Shown in pieces: positions 24,155 through 35,214 of a stretch of DNA of 64,000 bases. The DNA is from Cyrtodaria siliqua (lineage: Eukaryota > Mollusca > Bivalvia > Adapedonta > Hiatellidae). Under the pieces are notes generated by a model that was not told the origin of the DNA, made no database searches, and was given only the letters and a program-made list of their open reading frames with translations. Within the stretch, counting starts at the first letter, position 1; the number at the start of each line of letters is the position of its first letter. Made by a program: the position numbers and the translations under genes. The DNA lies in NCBI GenBank assembly GCA_037043455.1, contig JAWPHD010011498.1:1-64000 (forward strand), given 5' to 3'.

Positions 24155-27100
24155 ATGCTTCCAACGATGGGCAGTTAGGAGGCATACACAATAAAAGCCC
24201 AAAAATACAGACATTATACAACAGATTGGTAGGTGAGGCCAATGAAGATATAGTTTACATAGGCAAAACACAGTCAAACGCATTGATAGATAGTGGAAGT
24301 ATGGTTACAACTATATCAAATCACCTATATTCGACGCTTCTTCCGAGACCACAACTTAGAAAATTAGAAGACATAGGAGTGAATCTCAACATACAGAGTG
24401 CGACAGGACAGCGACTACCATACATGGGTTTCATTGAATGCGACATTACAGTCCCTTCATTTCGCAACAGATCCATGTTAGTGCCCATCCTTGTTGTGTC
24501 TGATACCGATTTTAACAATGGAACTCCTGTTATTATAGGAACCAATGTTATCAGGGTGTTTAAGGATGCTACTGAAGAAACTGATGACATACCAGATGGC
24601 TGGAGAAGTGCCTTTAACAGTTTATCGACAAGCTCATTGGGAACAGTTAGGGCTACCAACAAACGTTCATTCCAGCTGAGGCCATATGAAACAGCGACGA
24701 TATCTGGTATAGTTAGGGTCAAGGACACATGTGACGCAGCTGTTACAGAAGCAGGATCATTTGACAATAGGATCAACATTTGTCCAAGAGTAGTATCACT
24801 TGAAGGAGTACAGAAAGGGAATACCAAGCGTGTGCCAGTCCGAGTTTGTAATTTGACTGTAAAGCCAATACTCATCACACCAAAGATGAACTTGTGTGAA
24901 CTACAAGCGGCTAAGGTAGTACGGCATTGGATACCAGAGGATACACCGACAGTAAAGAAGCAGAATGCAGAAGACACAGTAGAGACACTGCAAGAACTAG
25001 GAGTGAAGCTAGAAGATACAGATCTTGATGAAGACCAGAAGAAGACTGTTACCGATATGTTGGGTCAATGGACGCACATATTTTCTAAAGGGTTAACAGA
25101 TCTAGGTTGTACAGATCTTGATGAACATAAGATAGAGCTCACTGACGAAACACCATTCAAGGAACCATACCGACGAATACCACCAGCCATGTTCAATGAA
25201 GTTAGAGAACATGTGAAGGAAATGTTAAATGCTGGTGCCATCAAAGAAAGCAACAGTCCGTTTTCGTCCAACGTGGTTCTGGTGCGGAAGAAAGACAACT
25301 CTCTGCGGTTTTGCATCGACTTTAGAAAGCTGAATGCTCGAACCGTACGAGATGCATATTCAATCCCAAGAATTGACGAGAGTATAGACACACTTAAAGG
25401 CGCCAAGTATTTCAGCAAGCTGGACCTTCGAAGTGGATACTGGCAAGTTCCACTAAGAGAACAGGATAAACAGAAGACTGCTTTCTCTCTCGGACCACTT
25501 GGGTTCTTTGAGTGTGAACGCATGGCCTTCGGTTTGACCAACGCTCCAGCTACGTTTCAGAGGTTGATGGAGAAGACAATGGGAGAGCTACATTTGAGAG
25601 AATGTCTCATATACCTGGACGACATTATCATCTTTTCCCGTACGTTTGAGGAACACTTGCAGCGCCTTGGGAATGTTTTTCAGAGATTAGAAGACCACAA
25701 CCTCAAGCTGAAGGGTTCCAAATGTGAGTTTTTTAAGAGAGAAGTACTTTATCTCGGTCATGTCGTTTCGGAGGAGGGAGTGAGAACGGATCCTGGAAAG
25801 ATCAGTGCCATTAGGAACTGGCAAGCTCCCAAGTCCGTCAAGGAAGTTAGGCAATTCCTGGGATTTACAGGTTACTATCGGCGGTTCATCAAAGATTATG
25901 CTAGGATTGCCAGACCACTTAATGATCTCCTTGTAGGACATCCGACACAGAAGAAGAACCGATGTAAGAGGAAGAAGACACCGTGGAAATGGGGACAGAC
26001 GGAGGAAGAAGCATTTATGACTTTGAAGGATAGGTTATCATCACCGCCTGTATTGGGATACGCCGACTATTCCCAACCATTTCTAGTCAGTACTGATGCT
26101 TCTGGCGAGGGTCTTGGCGCAGTTTTATACCAGAAACAGGACGGACAGGAAAAAGTCATCGCCTATGCTAGTCGAGGGTTGCGACCGTCTGAAAAGAATT
26201 ATCCCGCCCACAAGCTAGAGTTTCTTGCTCTCAAGTGGTGTGTTACAGACAAGTTTCACGACTATTTGTATGGTACATCTTTTGAAGTCAGAACGGACAA
26301 TAACCCGATGACATATGTTCTGCAGAAGGCAAAATTGGATGCGACAGGTCAACGTTGGTTAGCTTCTCTTGCGGCTTTCAACTTCACATTGAAATACAAG
26401 AAGGGAAAGGAGAACGTTGATGCAGACACATTGTCGCGTTTGCCACAGCCAGTTGTTAAAGCCATCTGCAGCACACTTCAAACAACCAACCACATTGAAT
26501 GTGTTGCCATTAATGAAGATAGTCTTCCGGTAGAATTACAAGATGCCACACAGGAAACATCATCATTGTCTGCTGTTGACTGGAGACAAGAACAGGATGC
26601 AGATGATGACTTATACCGACTCAAGACGATATTTAGGACTGGACACAAGCCTACCAGGCGGCTTTCTTCTAAGGAGAGCACTGTAGTCCAGAAGTATTTG
26701 CGCCATTGGGACAACTTTAATATAAGGGACGACGTTCTGTACAAGATTTGGAAGACACCGACCTTGGTATTTGAACAACTTGTATTGCCCTTTAGTGGAA
26801 TAGAGGTCGTTCTTAAGTTGCTGCACAATGAGAGTGGACACCAAGGTCGTGACAGAACCACAAGTCTTGTCAAGGAGCGTTTCTTCTGGCCTAACATGGA
26901 CAATGACATTGCCAGATGGGTTCAGAACTGCGAACGCTGCATCTGCAGAAAGACAAAGGAGTCCCGCGCCAGCCCACTTGTCAGTATAACATCAACTCAA
27001 CCCATGGATATTGTCTGTATCGATTTTCTGTCTTTAGAACCATCAAAGGGAGGCATTGAAAATGTTCTAGTCCTGACAGACCATTTTACAAGATATGCAC

Positions 27101-28452
27101 AGGCATACCCAACTAGGAACCAGACAGCTAGAACTACAGCCAGAATTATATTTGAGAACTTCGTTGTCCACTACGGCTTTCCATCCCGTTTACATAGTGA
27201 TCAAGGTAGGAACTTTGAGTCACAGGTGATTAAGGAACTGTGTTCGATTGCCAACGTTAAGAAGAGCCGAACCACTCCATATCATCCTATGGGTAATGGG
27301 ATGGTAGAACGTTTTAACCAGACATTGCTAGGTATGCTGGGAACACTTGATGAGGCGAAGAAGGCTGACTGGAAGTCGTACGTGCCTGAAGTTGTTCATG
27401 CATATAACTGCACAAGACACGAGAGCACCGGATTTTCTCCGTTTTACCTTATGTTTGGAAGACATCCTAGAATGGCTGTAGATGCATTTCTTGGCATCAA
27501 CCACAACATGGAGGAGCCTAAGATTACTTCGAAATACGTAGAAGGACTACGGAAGAGAATCCAGTTTGCATACAAGATTGCATCACAAGAAGCAAGTCTG
27601 GCTGCTAAACGAAACAAGACGACCTATGACTTGAAAGTCAGGGAGGCGAAAATCGAGCCAGGAGATAGAGTCTTAGTCAGGAATGTTGGGCTTAAGGGGA
27701 AGAACAAGTTGACTGACAAGTGGGACAGTGAACCTTACATAGTAGAGGAACAGTGTGAAGATCTGCCGGTGTACAAAGTGAAGAAGGAGTTTAGTAGTCA
27801 ACCGTCACGGGTTCTACATAGGAATTTATTACTTCCCTTCCTTTGTATTACAGGTCAGGATGAAACACCTGCAGAGAAATCTAAACAATCGGAAGACAAA
27901 GATGAAACTACGGAAGTGTCTAATGGTAGTTCAGAGGATGAGGATGGTACTGAAGCAAGTTTCATAGATCTGACAGCAGAGACAAAGGATACCATTAACA
28001 AGGTTGACACTAACTGTACCAGCGACAACCATTCTAGTAAGGCATCAGGCAGACACACTCTTAGGCAGTCTATACAGCGTCCTACAAGAGTAGATACAAG
28101 AGACGTGTCAAAGACATTGGCAGGATCTGCAAAGAGAGAACCTCGGAAGGTACAGACATTCCCAGTAGAGAATTTAAAAGAAGTTGTAGAAACTGTGAGG
28201 AAAGCTAGAAGCACGGCCAAGGCGAAACATGTGCAGGAGAAACCCAGGGTACTTCGACTAAAGCAGCCCACAGATATAGATCCAGGAACATGTGACATTG
28301 TAGACAAAGGAAGGAAGGTTGTTGGTATGCAAAAGGTTATAGGGAAGACAAGACAACATCAAGATAGGAAAACGGATGCCAAGAAGTATGTCATACCACA
28401 GCGGAGACAGAAAACGACATGGTGGAGGACGACTTATAGGTCAACTAGCTAA
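24148..28452 (+). CDS. pol: Pol polyprotein (protease, RT, RNase H, integrase)
   Basis: A 1,434-residue frame when counted from the frameshift codon. In order: aspartic protease with DSG at 48-50; reverse transcriptase at about 340-525 with YLDD at 489-492; RNase H with TDASG near 650; integrase zinc domain (H893...CERC at 928-931); integrase core with D959, D1018 and E1054, giving D-35-E spacing; and a GPY/F-like region near 1,173-1,215. A charged tail of about 200 residues of unknown role follows. The PR-RT-RH-IN order is that of Ty3/gypsy elements. No chromodomain was seen. No stops or frameshifts interrupt it, so activity is possible. Confidence 0.95.
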   Translation: MVDASNDGQLGGIHNKSPKIQTLYNRLVGEANEDIVYIGKTQSNALIDSGSMVTTISNHLYSTLLPRPQLRKLEDIGVNLNIQSATGQRLPYMGFIECDITVPSFRNRSMLVPILVVSDTDFNNGTPVIIGTNVIRVFKDATEETDDIPDGWRSAFNSLSTSSLGTVRATNKRSFQLRPYETATISGIVRVKDTCDAAVTEAGSFDNRINICPRVVSLEGVQKGNTKRVPVRVCNLTVKPILITPKMNLCELQAAKVVRHWIPEDTPTVKKQNAEDTVETLQELGVKLEDTDLDEDQKKTVTDMLGQWTHIFSKGLTDLGCTDLDEHKIELTDETPFKEPYRRIPPAMFNEVREHVKEMLNAGAIKESNSPFSSNVVLVRKKDNSLRFCIDFRKLNARTVRDAYSIPRIDESIDTLKGAKYFSKLDLRSGYWQVPLREQDKQKTAFSLGPLGFFECERMAFGLTNAPATFQRLMEKTMGELHLRECLIYLDDIIIFSRTFEEHLQRLGNVFQRLEDHNLKLKGSKCEFFKREVLYLGHVVSEEGVRTDPGKISAIRNWQAPKSVKEVRQFLGFTGYYRRFIKDYARIARPLNDLLVGHPTQKKNRCKRKKTPWKWGQTEEEAFMTLKDRLSSPPVLGYADYSQPFLVSTDASGEGLGAVLYQKQDGQEKVIAYASRGLRPSEKNYPAHKLEFLALKWCVTDKFHDYLYGTSFEVRTDNNPMTYVLQKAKLDATGQRWLASLAAFNFTLKYKKGKENVDADTLSRLPQPVVKAICSTLQTTNHIECVAINEDSLPVELQDATQETSSLSAVDWRQEQDADDDLYRLKTIFRTGHKPTRRLSSKESTVVQKYLRHWDNFNIRDDVLYKIWKTPTLVFEQLVLPFSGIEVVLKLLHNESGHQGRDRTTSLVKERFFWPNMDNDIARWVQNCERCICRKTKESRASPLVSITSTQPMDIVCIDFLSLEPSKGGIENVLVLTDHFTRYAQAYPTRNQTARTTARIIFENFVVHYGFPSRLHSDQGRNFESQVIKELCSIANVKKSRTTPYHPMGNGMVERFNQTLLGMLGTLDEAKKADWKSYVPEVVHAYNCTRHESTGFSPFYLMFGRHPRMAVDAFLGINHNMEEPKITSKYVEGLRKRIQFAYKIASQEASLAAKRNKTTYDLKVREAKIEPGDRVLVRNVGLKGKNKLTDKWDSEPYIVEEQCEDLPVYKVKKEFSSQPSRVLHRNLLLPFLCITGQDETPAEKSKQSEDKDETTEVSNGSSEDEDGTEASFIDLTAETKDTINKVDTNCTSDNHSSKASGRHTLRQSIQRPTRVDTRDVSKTLAGSAKREPRKVQTFPVENLKEVVETVRKARSTAKAKHVQEKPRVLRLKQPTDIDPGTCDIVDKGRKVVGMQKVIGKTRQHQDRKTDAKKYVIPQRRQKTTWWRTTYRSTS

Positions 28453-29013
28453 AAGGGTTGACAGCTGTTGCAACTTTACAGTATTTTTTCTTAGTACTTA
28501 TTTAATAGTCTCTCAAAGACTAAGTATTATTGGTGAAATTGTAGTGTATTATTAAAGATGCGTGTTTTAACATGTTTATTTTAATTACAGATAGCTTTAG
28601 AAAGTTTCACTATAGCCATAGGTTGAGACAGCTACGGGAGGACACAGCGGAAGCATAAAGTATAACAGTGAATTATATTGTATTTGCTTGTTGTGTAATT
28701 GATTGTATAAATAATTAATAAATATATTTCATAATGTGCATACTGGTTTTATATTGTGTTTAGTCATAATGTGTGACGTAAAAGTAATACAATATATATA
28801 ATAAGGACCGTGTTAGATATGAAGTGCTATATATGTGCGGTACAGTTACTCCATGTAAGTAACGTATTAGTATGCAACATATACATGTAACTTCATATGT
28901 CTAAAGATATATGTATCATATGCTAAGTAGTCGTACTTATACTAGAAATATATCTAGTATGGTGTAAGTATAAGTAAGGATGGTAAATTCCATTTATTTT
29001 TAATTTATGTGGC
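28453..29013 (+). other. 3' untranslated region of the gypsy element
   Basis: AT-rich sequence between the pol stop and the first hairpin/purine block. No env-like or other frame is present. Confidence 0.7.
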
Positions 29014-29053
29014 AATGTCGAGGGCGACATTTCTCTTAAGAGGAGGAGGAATG
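29014..29053 (+). other. Upstream hairpin plus purine run (PPT-like copy)
   Basis: AATGTCG, loop AGGG, CGACATT (29,014-29,031) followed by a purine run aagaggaggaggaa at 29,038-29,051. It is a near-copy of the element immediately before the 3' LTR. Confidence 0.7.
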
Positions 29054-29110
29054 GTAACAATTAAAATGGTAAACTAAATGAAAAGTTTATCATTTCATTT
29101 TATTTTTTTC

Positions 29111-29148
29111 AAATGTCGAGGACGACATTTCTCTGTAGAGAGGGAGGA
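29111..29148 (+). other. Hairpin and polypurine tract preceding the 3' LTR
   Basis: AAATGTCG, loop AGGA, CGACATTT (29,111-29,130), then the purine run agagagggagga (29,137-29,148) ending exactly at the 3' LTR boundary. The purine run is the expected primer for plus-strand DNA synthesis. The hairpin is not part of the standard signal. Confidence 0.85.
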
Positions 29149-29894
29149 TGTCACAGGATGACATATACAGGTATTAAGAACCTGTATATCTCACCATTGT
29201 GTTTGTGTTTTAACCATTTAATCAGTTCATCATCTCTTTTTCATCACTCATTTCATCTTTCAATCTTCTTTCTCTTTACCTTACGTTAGACATTTCAAAT
29301 TAGGATGACCACCTTTAAACTTCAGTAATATTTCACAGGTGAGTAAATTTAACCTTTGACACAACTAACCTGGCGGGAAAATTATGCGCGCAGTTGAACA
29401 TCTCAGTTAGTAGAGAAAGGACACAAGCTATTGCCATTTCGCATTGTTATATTTATCTTGTAAAAGAAAGTATATATATTCAGGTTAGTAATATGTTTGT
29501 TTATGAAACATGTATCCATCATTGTGTTAATTACTTTTCTATGGAAATGGTTATTTTAGGAGTTATTTAGTTTATAAGAATTCGTCAATTTTCATGTACA
29601 GTTCAATTCCAAGATGGCGATCCTTTGTTATTTTCAATTAGAACTTTCTTGTGCATTTAGCCTGTTATTATGTCTGAATGTATTTTCTATACAATACTTT
29701 ACTTGTGATTATATTAATTGAGATGCTATTTCCATTCATCATTGTTATTTCCATTCAGGCATTGTCTTTATTCATTTTATTCATGTCATCATTATCATGC
29801 ATTAGACTCATACATTGTTATAAATATATATTCAGATATACAGAGAACTACGAATCTTGTTATACTTCAACACCCCCATAATGAGGCGGCGACA
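29149..29894 (+). repeat. 3' LTR of the gypsy element
   Basis: 746 bp, same length as the 5' LTR and the same sequence except one mismatch found by eye. It begins TGTCACAGGATG after the polypurine tract and ends GGCGACA, followed by the duplicated target TATG. Confidence 0.95.
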
Positions 29895-31480
29895 TATGTA
29901 TGGGCTTGTATTACGGGACAATATCCAGGGTCATGTTTGTACATTAGGTATATGTATGGGCTTGTATTACGCGACAATATCCAGGGTCAGGTTTGTACAT
30001 AATGTATATGTATGGGCTTGTATTACGGGACAATATCCAGGGTCAGGTTTGTACATAATGTATATGTATGGGCTTGTATTACGGGACAATATCCAGGGTC
30101 AGGTTTGTACATAATATATATGTATGGGCTTGTATTACGGGACAATATCCAGGGTCAGGTTTGTACATAATGTATATGTATGGCCTTGTATTATGGGACA
30201 ATATCCAGGGTCAGGTATGTACGTTTTGTATATGTATGGGCTTGTATTACGGGACAATATCCAGGGTCAGGTTTGAACATTAGGTATATGTATGGGCTTG
30301 TATTACGGGACAATATCCAGGGTCATGTTTGTACATTAGGTATATGTATGGGCTTGTATTACGGGACAATATCCAGGGTCAGGTTTGTACATGACGTATA
30401 TGTATGGGCTTGTATTACGGGACAATATCCAGGGTCAAGATTATACATAATGTATATGTATGGCCTTGTATTATGGGACAATATCCAGGGTCAGGTTTGT
30501 ACATAATGTATATGTATGGGCTTGTATTACTGGACAATATCCAGGGTCAGGTTTCTACATAACGTATATGTATGGCCTTGTATTATGGGACAGTATCCAG
30601 GGTCAGGTATGTACATTTGGTATATGTATGGGCTTGTATTACGGGACAATATCCAGGGTCAGGATTATACATAATGAATATGTATGGCCTTGTATTATGG
30701 GACAATATCCAGGGTCAGGTATGTACATTTGGTATATGTATGGGCTTGTATTACGGGACAATATCCAGGGTCAGGTTTGTACATAATGTATATGTATGGG
30801 CTTGTATTACGGGACAATATCCAGGGTCAGGTTTCTACATAACGTATATGTATGGCCTTGTATTATGGGACAATATCCAGGGTCAGGTATGTACATTTGG
30901 TATATGTATGGGCTTGTATTACGGGACAATATCCAGGGTCAGGTTTGTACATGGCGTATATGTATGGGCTTGTATTAAAGAACAATATCCATGGTCAGGT
31001 TTGTACATGACGTATATGTATGGGCCTGTATTAAAGGACAATATCCAGGGTCAGGTTTGTACATGACGTATATGTATGGGCCTGTATTAAAGGACAATAT
31101 CCAGGGTCAGGTTTATACATAACGTATATGTATGGGCCTGTATTAAAGGACAATATCCAGGGTGAGGTTTATACATAACGTATATGTATGGGCCTGTATT
31201 AAAAGACAATATCCAGGGTCAGGTTTGTACATAACGTATATGTATGGGCTTTGGGCCTGTCTTAAAGGACAATATCCAGGGTGAGGTTTATACATGACGT
31301 ATATGTATGGGGCCTGTATTAAAGGACAATATCCAGGGTCAGGTTTATACATGACGTATGAGTATGGGCTTGTATTAAAGGACAATATCCAGGGTCAGGT
31401 TTGGCCATGACGTATATGTATGGGCTTGTATTAAAGGACAATGTTCAGGTCGATTTTTTACATTAGGTAAATGTATGAGC
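29895..31480 (+). repeat. 56-bp minisatellite, plus-oriented array, right part
   Basis: About 28 further copies continuing the array interrupted by the gypsy element, in the same orientation and phase. The last copies degrade near 31,440-31,480. Unit variants (for example gacgtatatgtatgggcc) become common at the right end. Confidence 0.95.
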
Positions 31481-32038
31481 TTGTATCCAAAACGAACAAT
31501 ATAGAGAAAGTTAGATGGGGAGATGTTGTTTATTACAAAAAAAAAAAGAAATTAAATTGTGAAAAAAATTGGCCATAAAATTGTGAAGTAGCCGAATTTC
31601 AGCCCCTGTTTTAGAAGGAAAAAAAGCATCACACATTATGACGTATGTCAGTTTGTAAACAATTAGTGAGCAAATGTGTTAGTACATATTCTTTTTTCTT
31701 TCTTTCTTTCTTTTTCTTTCTTTCTTTATTTCTTTCTTTCTTCCTTGTACACGCTTGATTATCACGACAGCTTCATTTCTGAGGATCTGTTTACCTGCAG
31801 GCTTTTCGTGAAGGTCTCTCCTCTCCCTGCACAGGGGCCCCAACGGCTTTACATCCCTGTAAAGGAAAGATTCTGACAGATGCCCATCCATGTTTAAATT
31901 AACCAACTCAATGAGACCATACTCTATCCATTACTTAGACAATAATTATGAATCAATTGAGCACAGTTAGAAAACGCATATTCGACAAAAAATGCTTAAA
32001 TCATCTATATACATTTTTTCGTAATTACATAATGTTAA
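31481..32038. other. Spacer between inverted arrays, with a TTCT microsatellite
   Basis: About 560 bp of unique-looking sequence between the plus and minus arrays. A (TTTC/TTCT)n tract occupies about 31,689-31,744. The short open frames over the microsatellite are not credible genes. Confidence 0.7.
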
Positions 32039-33382
32039 AACATTGGATATTGTCCCATAATACAAGCCCATACATATACGTCATGTATAAACCAGACCCT
32101 GGATATTGTCCCATAATACAAGCCCATACATATACGTTATGTACAAACCTGACCCTGGATATTGTCCCATAATACAAGCCCATACATATACGTCATGTAC
32201 AAACCTGACCCTGGATATTGTCCTTTAATACAAGCCCATACATATACGTCATGTACAAACCTGACCCAGGATATTGTCCCATAATACAAGCCCATACATA
32301 TACGTCATGTACAAATCTGACCCTGGATATTGTCCCATATGGATATTGTTCCATAATACAAGCCCATACATATACGTTATGTACAAACCTGACCCTGGAT
32401 ATTGTCCTTTAATACAGGCCCATACATATACGTCATGTACAAACCTGACCCTGGATATTGTTCTTTAATACAAGCCCATGCATATACGCCATGTATAAAC
32501 CTGACCCTGGATATTGTCCCATAATACAAGCCCATACATATACGTTATGTACAAACCTGACCCTGGATATTTTCCCGTAATACAAGCCCATACATATACG
32601 TTATGTACAAACCTGACACTGGATATTGTCCTTTAATACAAGCCCATAAATATACGTCATGTACAAACCTGACCCTGGATATTGTCCTTTAATACAGGCC
32701 TATACATATACGTCATGTATAAACCTGACCCTGGATATTGTCCTTTAATACAGGCCCATACATATACGTCATGTATAAACCTGACCTTGGATATTGTCCT
32801 TTAATACAGGCCCATACATATACGTCATGTATAAGCCTGACCCTGGATATTGTCCTTTAATACAGGCCCATACATATACGTCATGTATAAGCCTGACCCT
32901 TGATATTGTCCTTTAATACAGGCCCATACATATACGTTATGTATAAGCCTGACCCTGGATATTGTCCTTTAATACAGGCCCATACATATACGTTGTGTAC
33001 AAACCTGACCCTGGACATTTTCCCCTAATACATCCCATACATATACGTTATGTACAAACCTGACCCTGGATATTGTCCTTTAATACAAGCCCATACATAT
33101 ACGTCATGTACAAACCTGACCCTGGGTATTGTCCCATAATACAAGCCCATACATATACGTTATGTACAAACCTTACCCTGCATATGTCCCATAATACAAG
33201 CCCATACATATACGTTATGTACAAACCTGACCCTGGATATTGTCCCATAATAAAAGCCCATACATATACGTTATGTATAAACCTGACCCTGGATATTGTC
33301 CCATAATACAAGCCCATACATATACGTTATATATACGTTATGTATAAACCTGACCCTGGATATTGTCCCATAATACAAGCCC
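32039..33382 (-). repeat. 56-bp minisatellite, inverted array
   Basis: About 24 copies of the reverse complement of the unit found at 16,991-31,480 (core ccctggatattgtcc). The array stops at 33,382 at the edge of a terminal-inverted-repeat element and resumes at 34,019. Confidence 0.95.
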
Positions 33383-34018
33383 TTATTAATTAACTACTTA
33401 ATATCTGCCGTGGTTTGCAGGAAACTGCACGCATCATATGGTAAAAACAAGGCCAATATGGAGAGAAACTCGGCCTATATGAAAAAAACTCGGCCAATAT
33501 GAAATTCAAGCAATCTGATTGGATAAGCCAACACGGCCAATATGACCAAGGCTTTGTTTTCTTTAAGGACGCCATTTTGAAGAAAAAAAACACAATGTCG
33601 CAGCTTTTCGATGATAAACTAGTTCGCCTATATAATGTAGAAAATCAAAATAATTAAGGTTTGATTATTTGTAAATTCGGTTAAATCGACTTCGCTGAAA
33701 TATAGCTATTATCAAGTTCCCACGCGCCATCGAGCGGTAACAGTGGAAGATTTATTTGAATCAGATACTTGTTATTAAATGTTATATTGAAAATATATCT
33801 CTTGTTTTTTCTTACCTGTAAATGATATTCAAAACATAGGAATAAAGAGAGATATTAAGTAGTTAATTAATAAATATGTCATTAATTAAGTGTTTTCATA
33901 TTGGCCCAGTTATTGGTCCTCGGACTGTCATATTGGCCCGCGGCCCTCGGCCTTGGGCCAATATGACAGTCCTTGAACCAATAACTGGGCCAATATGAAA
34001 ACACTTAATAAATAACAT
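33383..34018. mobile_element. Foldback/MITE-like insertion with perfect 24-bp inverted ends
   Basis: Perfect 24-bp inverted repeats at 33,383-33,406 (begins ttattaattaactac) and 33,850-33,873 bound a 491-bp body. It is followed directly by a second, about 60-bp imperfect hairpin (arms 33,881-33,942 and 33,952-34,013). Eight GGCCAATATG-type motifs (one a variant) occur in both orientations. The whole block interrupts the inverted 56-bp array. No transposase is encoded, so if mobile it is non-autonomous. The class and an exact target duplication could not be settled. Confidence 0.75.
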
Positions 34019-34147
34019 CATAATACATATACGTTATGTATAAACCTGACCCTGGATATTGTCCCATAATACAAGCCCATACATATACATTATGTACAAA
34101 CCTGACCCTGGATATTGTCCTTTAATACAGGCCCATACATATACTTT
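34019..34147 (-). repeat. 56-bp minisatellite, inverted array, remainder
   Basis: About two further units of the inverted 56-bp array beyond the foldback insertion. Confidence 0.9.
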
Positions 34148-34199
34148 CTCCCGGATATATCTAACAGACATATTGATGCAGTAGATAGTCTGACCATGT

Positions 34200-34440
34200 C
34201 CGACCAATTAGTTCAGTTGCTAGAGTATCGGAAAGGTAGTCCGAAGGTCGAAAGAACAAAAAGGTCCCAGGTTTGAGTCCCGGTCCGGCTGCACATTTGT
34301 CTAGCCTTTATGACGGTTGGTGATCCAGCCATTGTCGATTCGCACTGGATCATGACTAGATACAGTAGCATTCCGAATTTCGTACCATGCCATATCTGTC
34401 TGGGGGTCGAACTTAAAATGTTGTTTTTTATTATTATTAT
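34200..34440 (+). mobile_element. tRNA-derived SINE (family C)
   Basis: The head contains an A-box-like ttagttcagttgctagag and a B-box ggtttgagtcc at tRNA-like spacing, then a unique body and a ttattattattat tail near 34,428-34,441. The two boxes are internal RNA polymerase III promoter elements. It is too diverged, and lacks a clean cloverleaf, to be called a functional tRNA gene. Confidence 0.75.
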
Positions 34441-35019
34441 TTTGGTGGTTACGTGGGGTGGGGATGTTGGAGGGTGGGGGTGGGGCGGGGAATCGCGCAA
34501 TCAAACATGAACTGTGCTCGCCCTTTTAGGTTTATATTACACCCTGTGAATGAAAGACAGCAGAACTGCTAAAATATGGGGTGGTCACGAAAACTAAAGT
34601 CGAGAAGAAAAAAATTGAACTTAATCAATTCAAACTCGTCTTTTGGAAACCCGATACTGGTGTTGTGAATCACAAAGCGATCATTTCGCTCCGTTTCATA
34701 ATGCCGGATAAATATGCAGATATCTTCATAACAATTAAATATGTGCTCAGACTGTGAAGTCAAAGCGATAATTTCGCTCTGTTTCATAATGACGGATAAA
34801 TATGCAGACATTCTTCATAAGAATTAAATATGTGCTCAGACTGTGAAGTCCTCGTAGAGGCATCCATCTTCCCCGAGACCTCAACATTATTTTTTGGACA
34901 TTTTATTGATCATTTATATCGTTCTTATGTATGCATCTTTTAAAGTTATTTGACATTCATGTAATTTATTCATATATTTATATGAAAGAAAAAAAAGAAA
35001 TATAAATCAGTCTTCTCTC
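34441..35019. other. Intergenic, with an 88-bp tandem duplication
   Basis: Two copies of an approximately 88-bp segment lie at about 34,674-34,761 and 34,762-34,852 (shared tttcgctc...tttcataatg and aaatatgtgctcagactgtg). Nothing else was recognised. Confidence 0.6.
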
Positions 35020-35200
35020 CTTCTTTTTCGTTTAAAATAAAGTACTGAAAGTGTATCAACTCGCTCTGCTCATAGCTCCGCCTTCGACCGCCCCCTACTG
35101 TGGATATTGTCGTCAAATTGGCCTGAGGTATTGTCATCGTATGCCTACCACCAGAAGAGCCGAAGAGGTGTGACGTCATAACCGGTGTTAGGGTAAATAG
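35020..35200 (-). repeat. Inverted copy of the block at 16,672-16,801
   Basis: Reverse-complement match of about 130 bp to the left flank of the plus-oriented 56-bp array. It is followed by gtgacgtcataaccggtgtta, which also occurs near 59,420. Confidence 0.75.
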
Positions 35201-35214
35201 ACAAGGCCATGCAG

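Larger units (their letters stand above)
19944..29894 (+). mobile_element. Complete Ty3/gypsy LTR retrotransposon
   Basis: A 9,951-bp element with two 746-bp LTRs, a primer-binding site, a long leader, gag, pol, a polypurine tract and no env-like third frame. Both flanks carry TATG, a 4-bp target duplication. Removing the element plus one TATG restores a normal 56-bp array unit, so the insertion site is certain. The LTRs align without gaps at a constant 9,205-bp offset, and I found one mismatch (t at 20,340, a at 29,545). Insertion is therefore recent on an evolutionary scale. Confidence 0.96.

Noticed and set aside
28453..29013. An env gene making the gypsy element retrovirus-like
   Set aside because: No open frame with signal peptide or transmembrane segment occurs between pol and the 3' LTR.
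20473..29881. Duplicated small gene in two places (67 codons)
   Set aside because: Both lie inside the identical LTRs of the gypsy element.
34203..34290. A functional tRNA gene
   Set aside because: A- and B-boxes are present, but the arms do not pair cleanly and a SINE-like body and tail follow.
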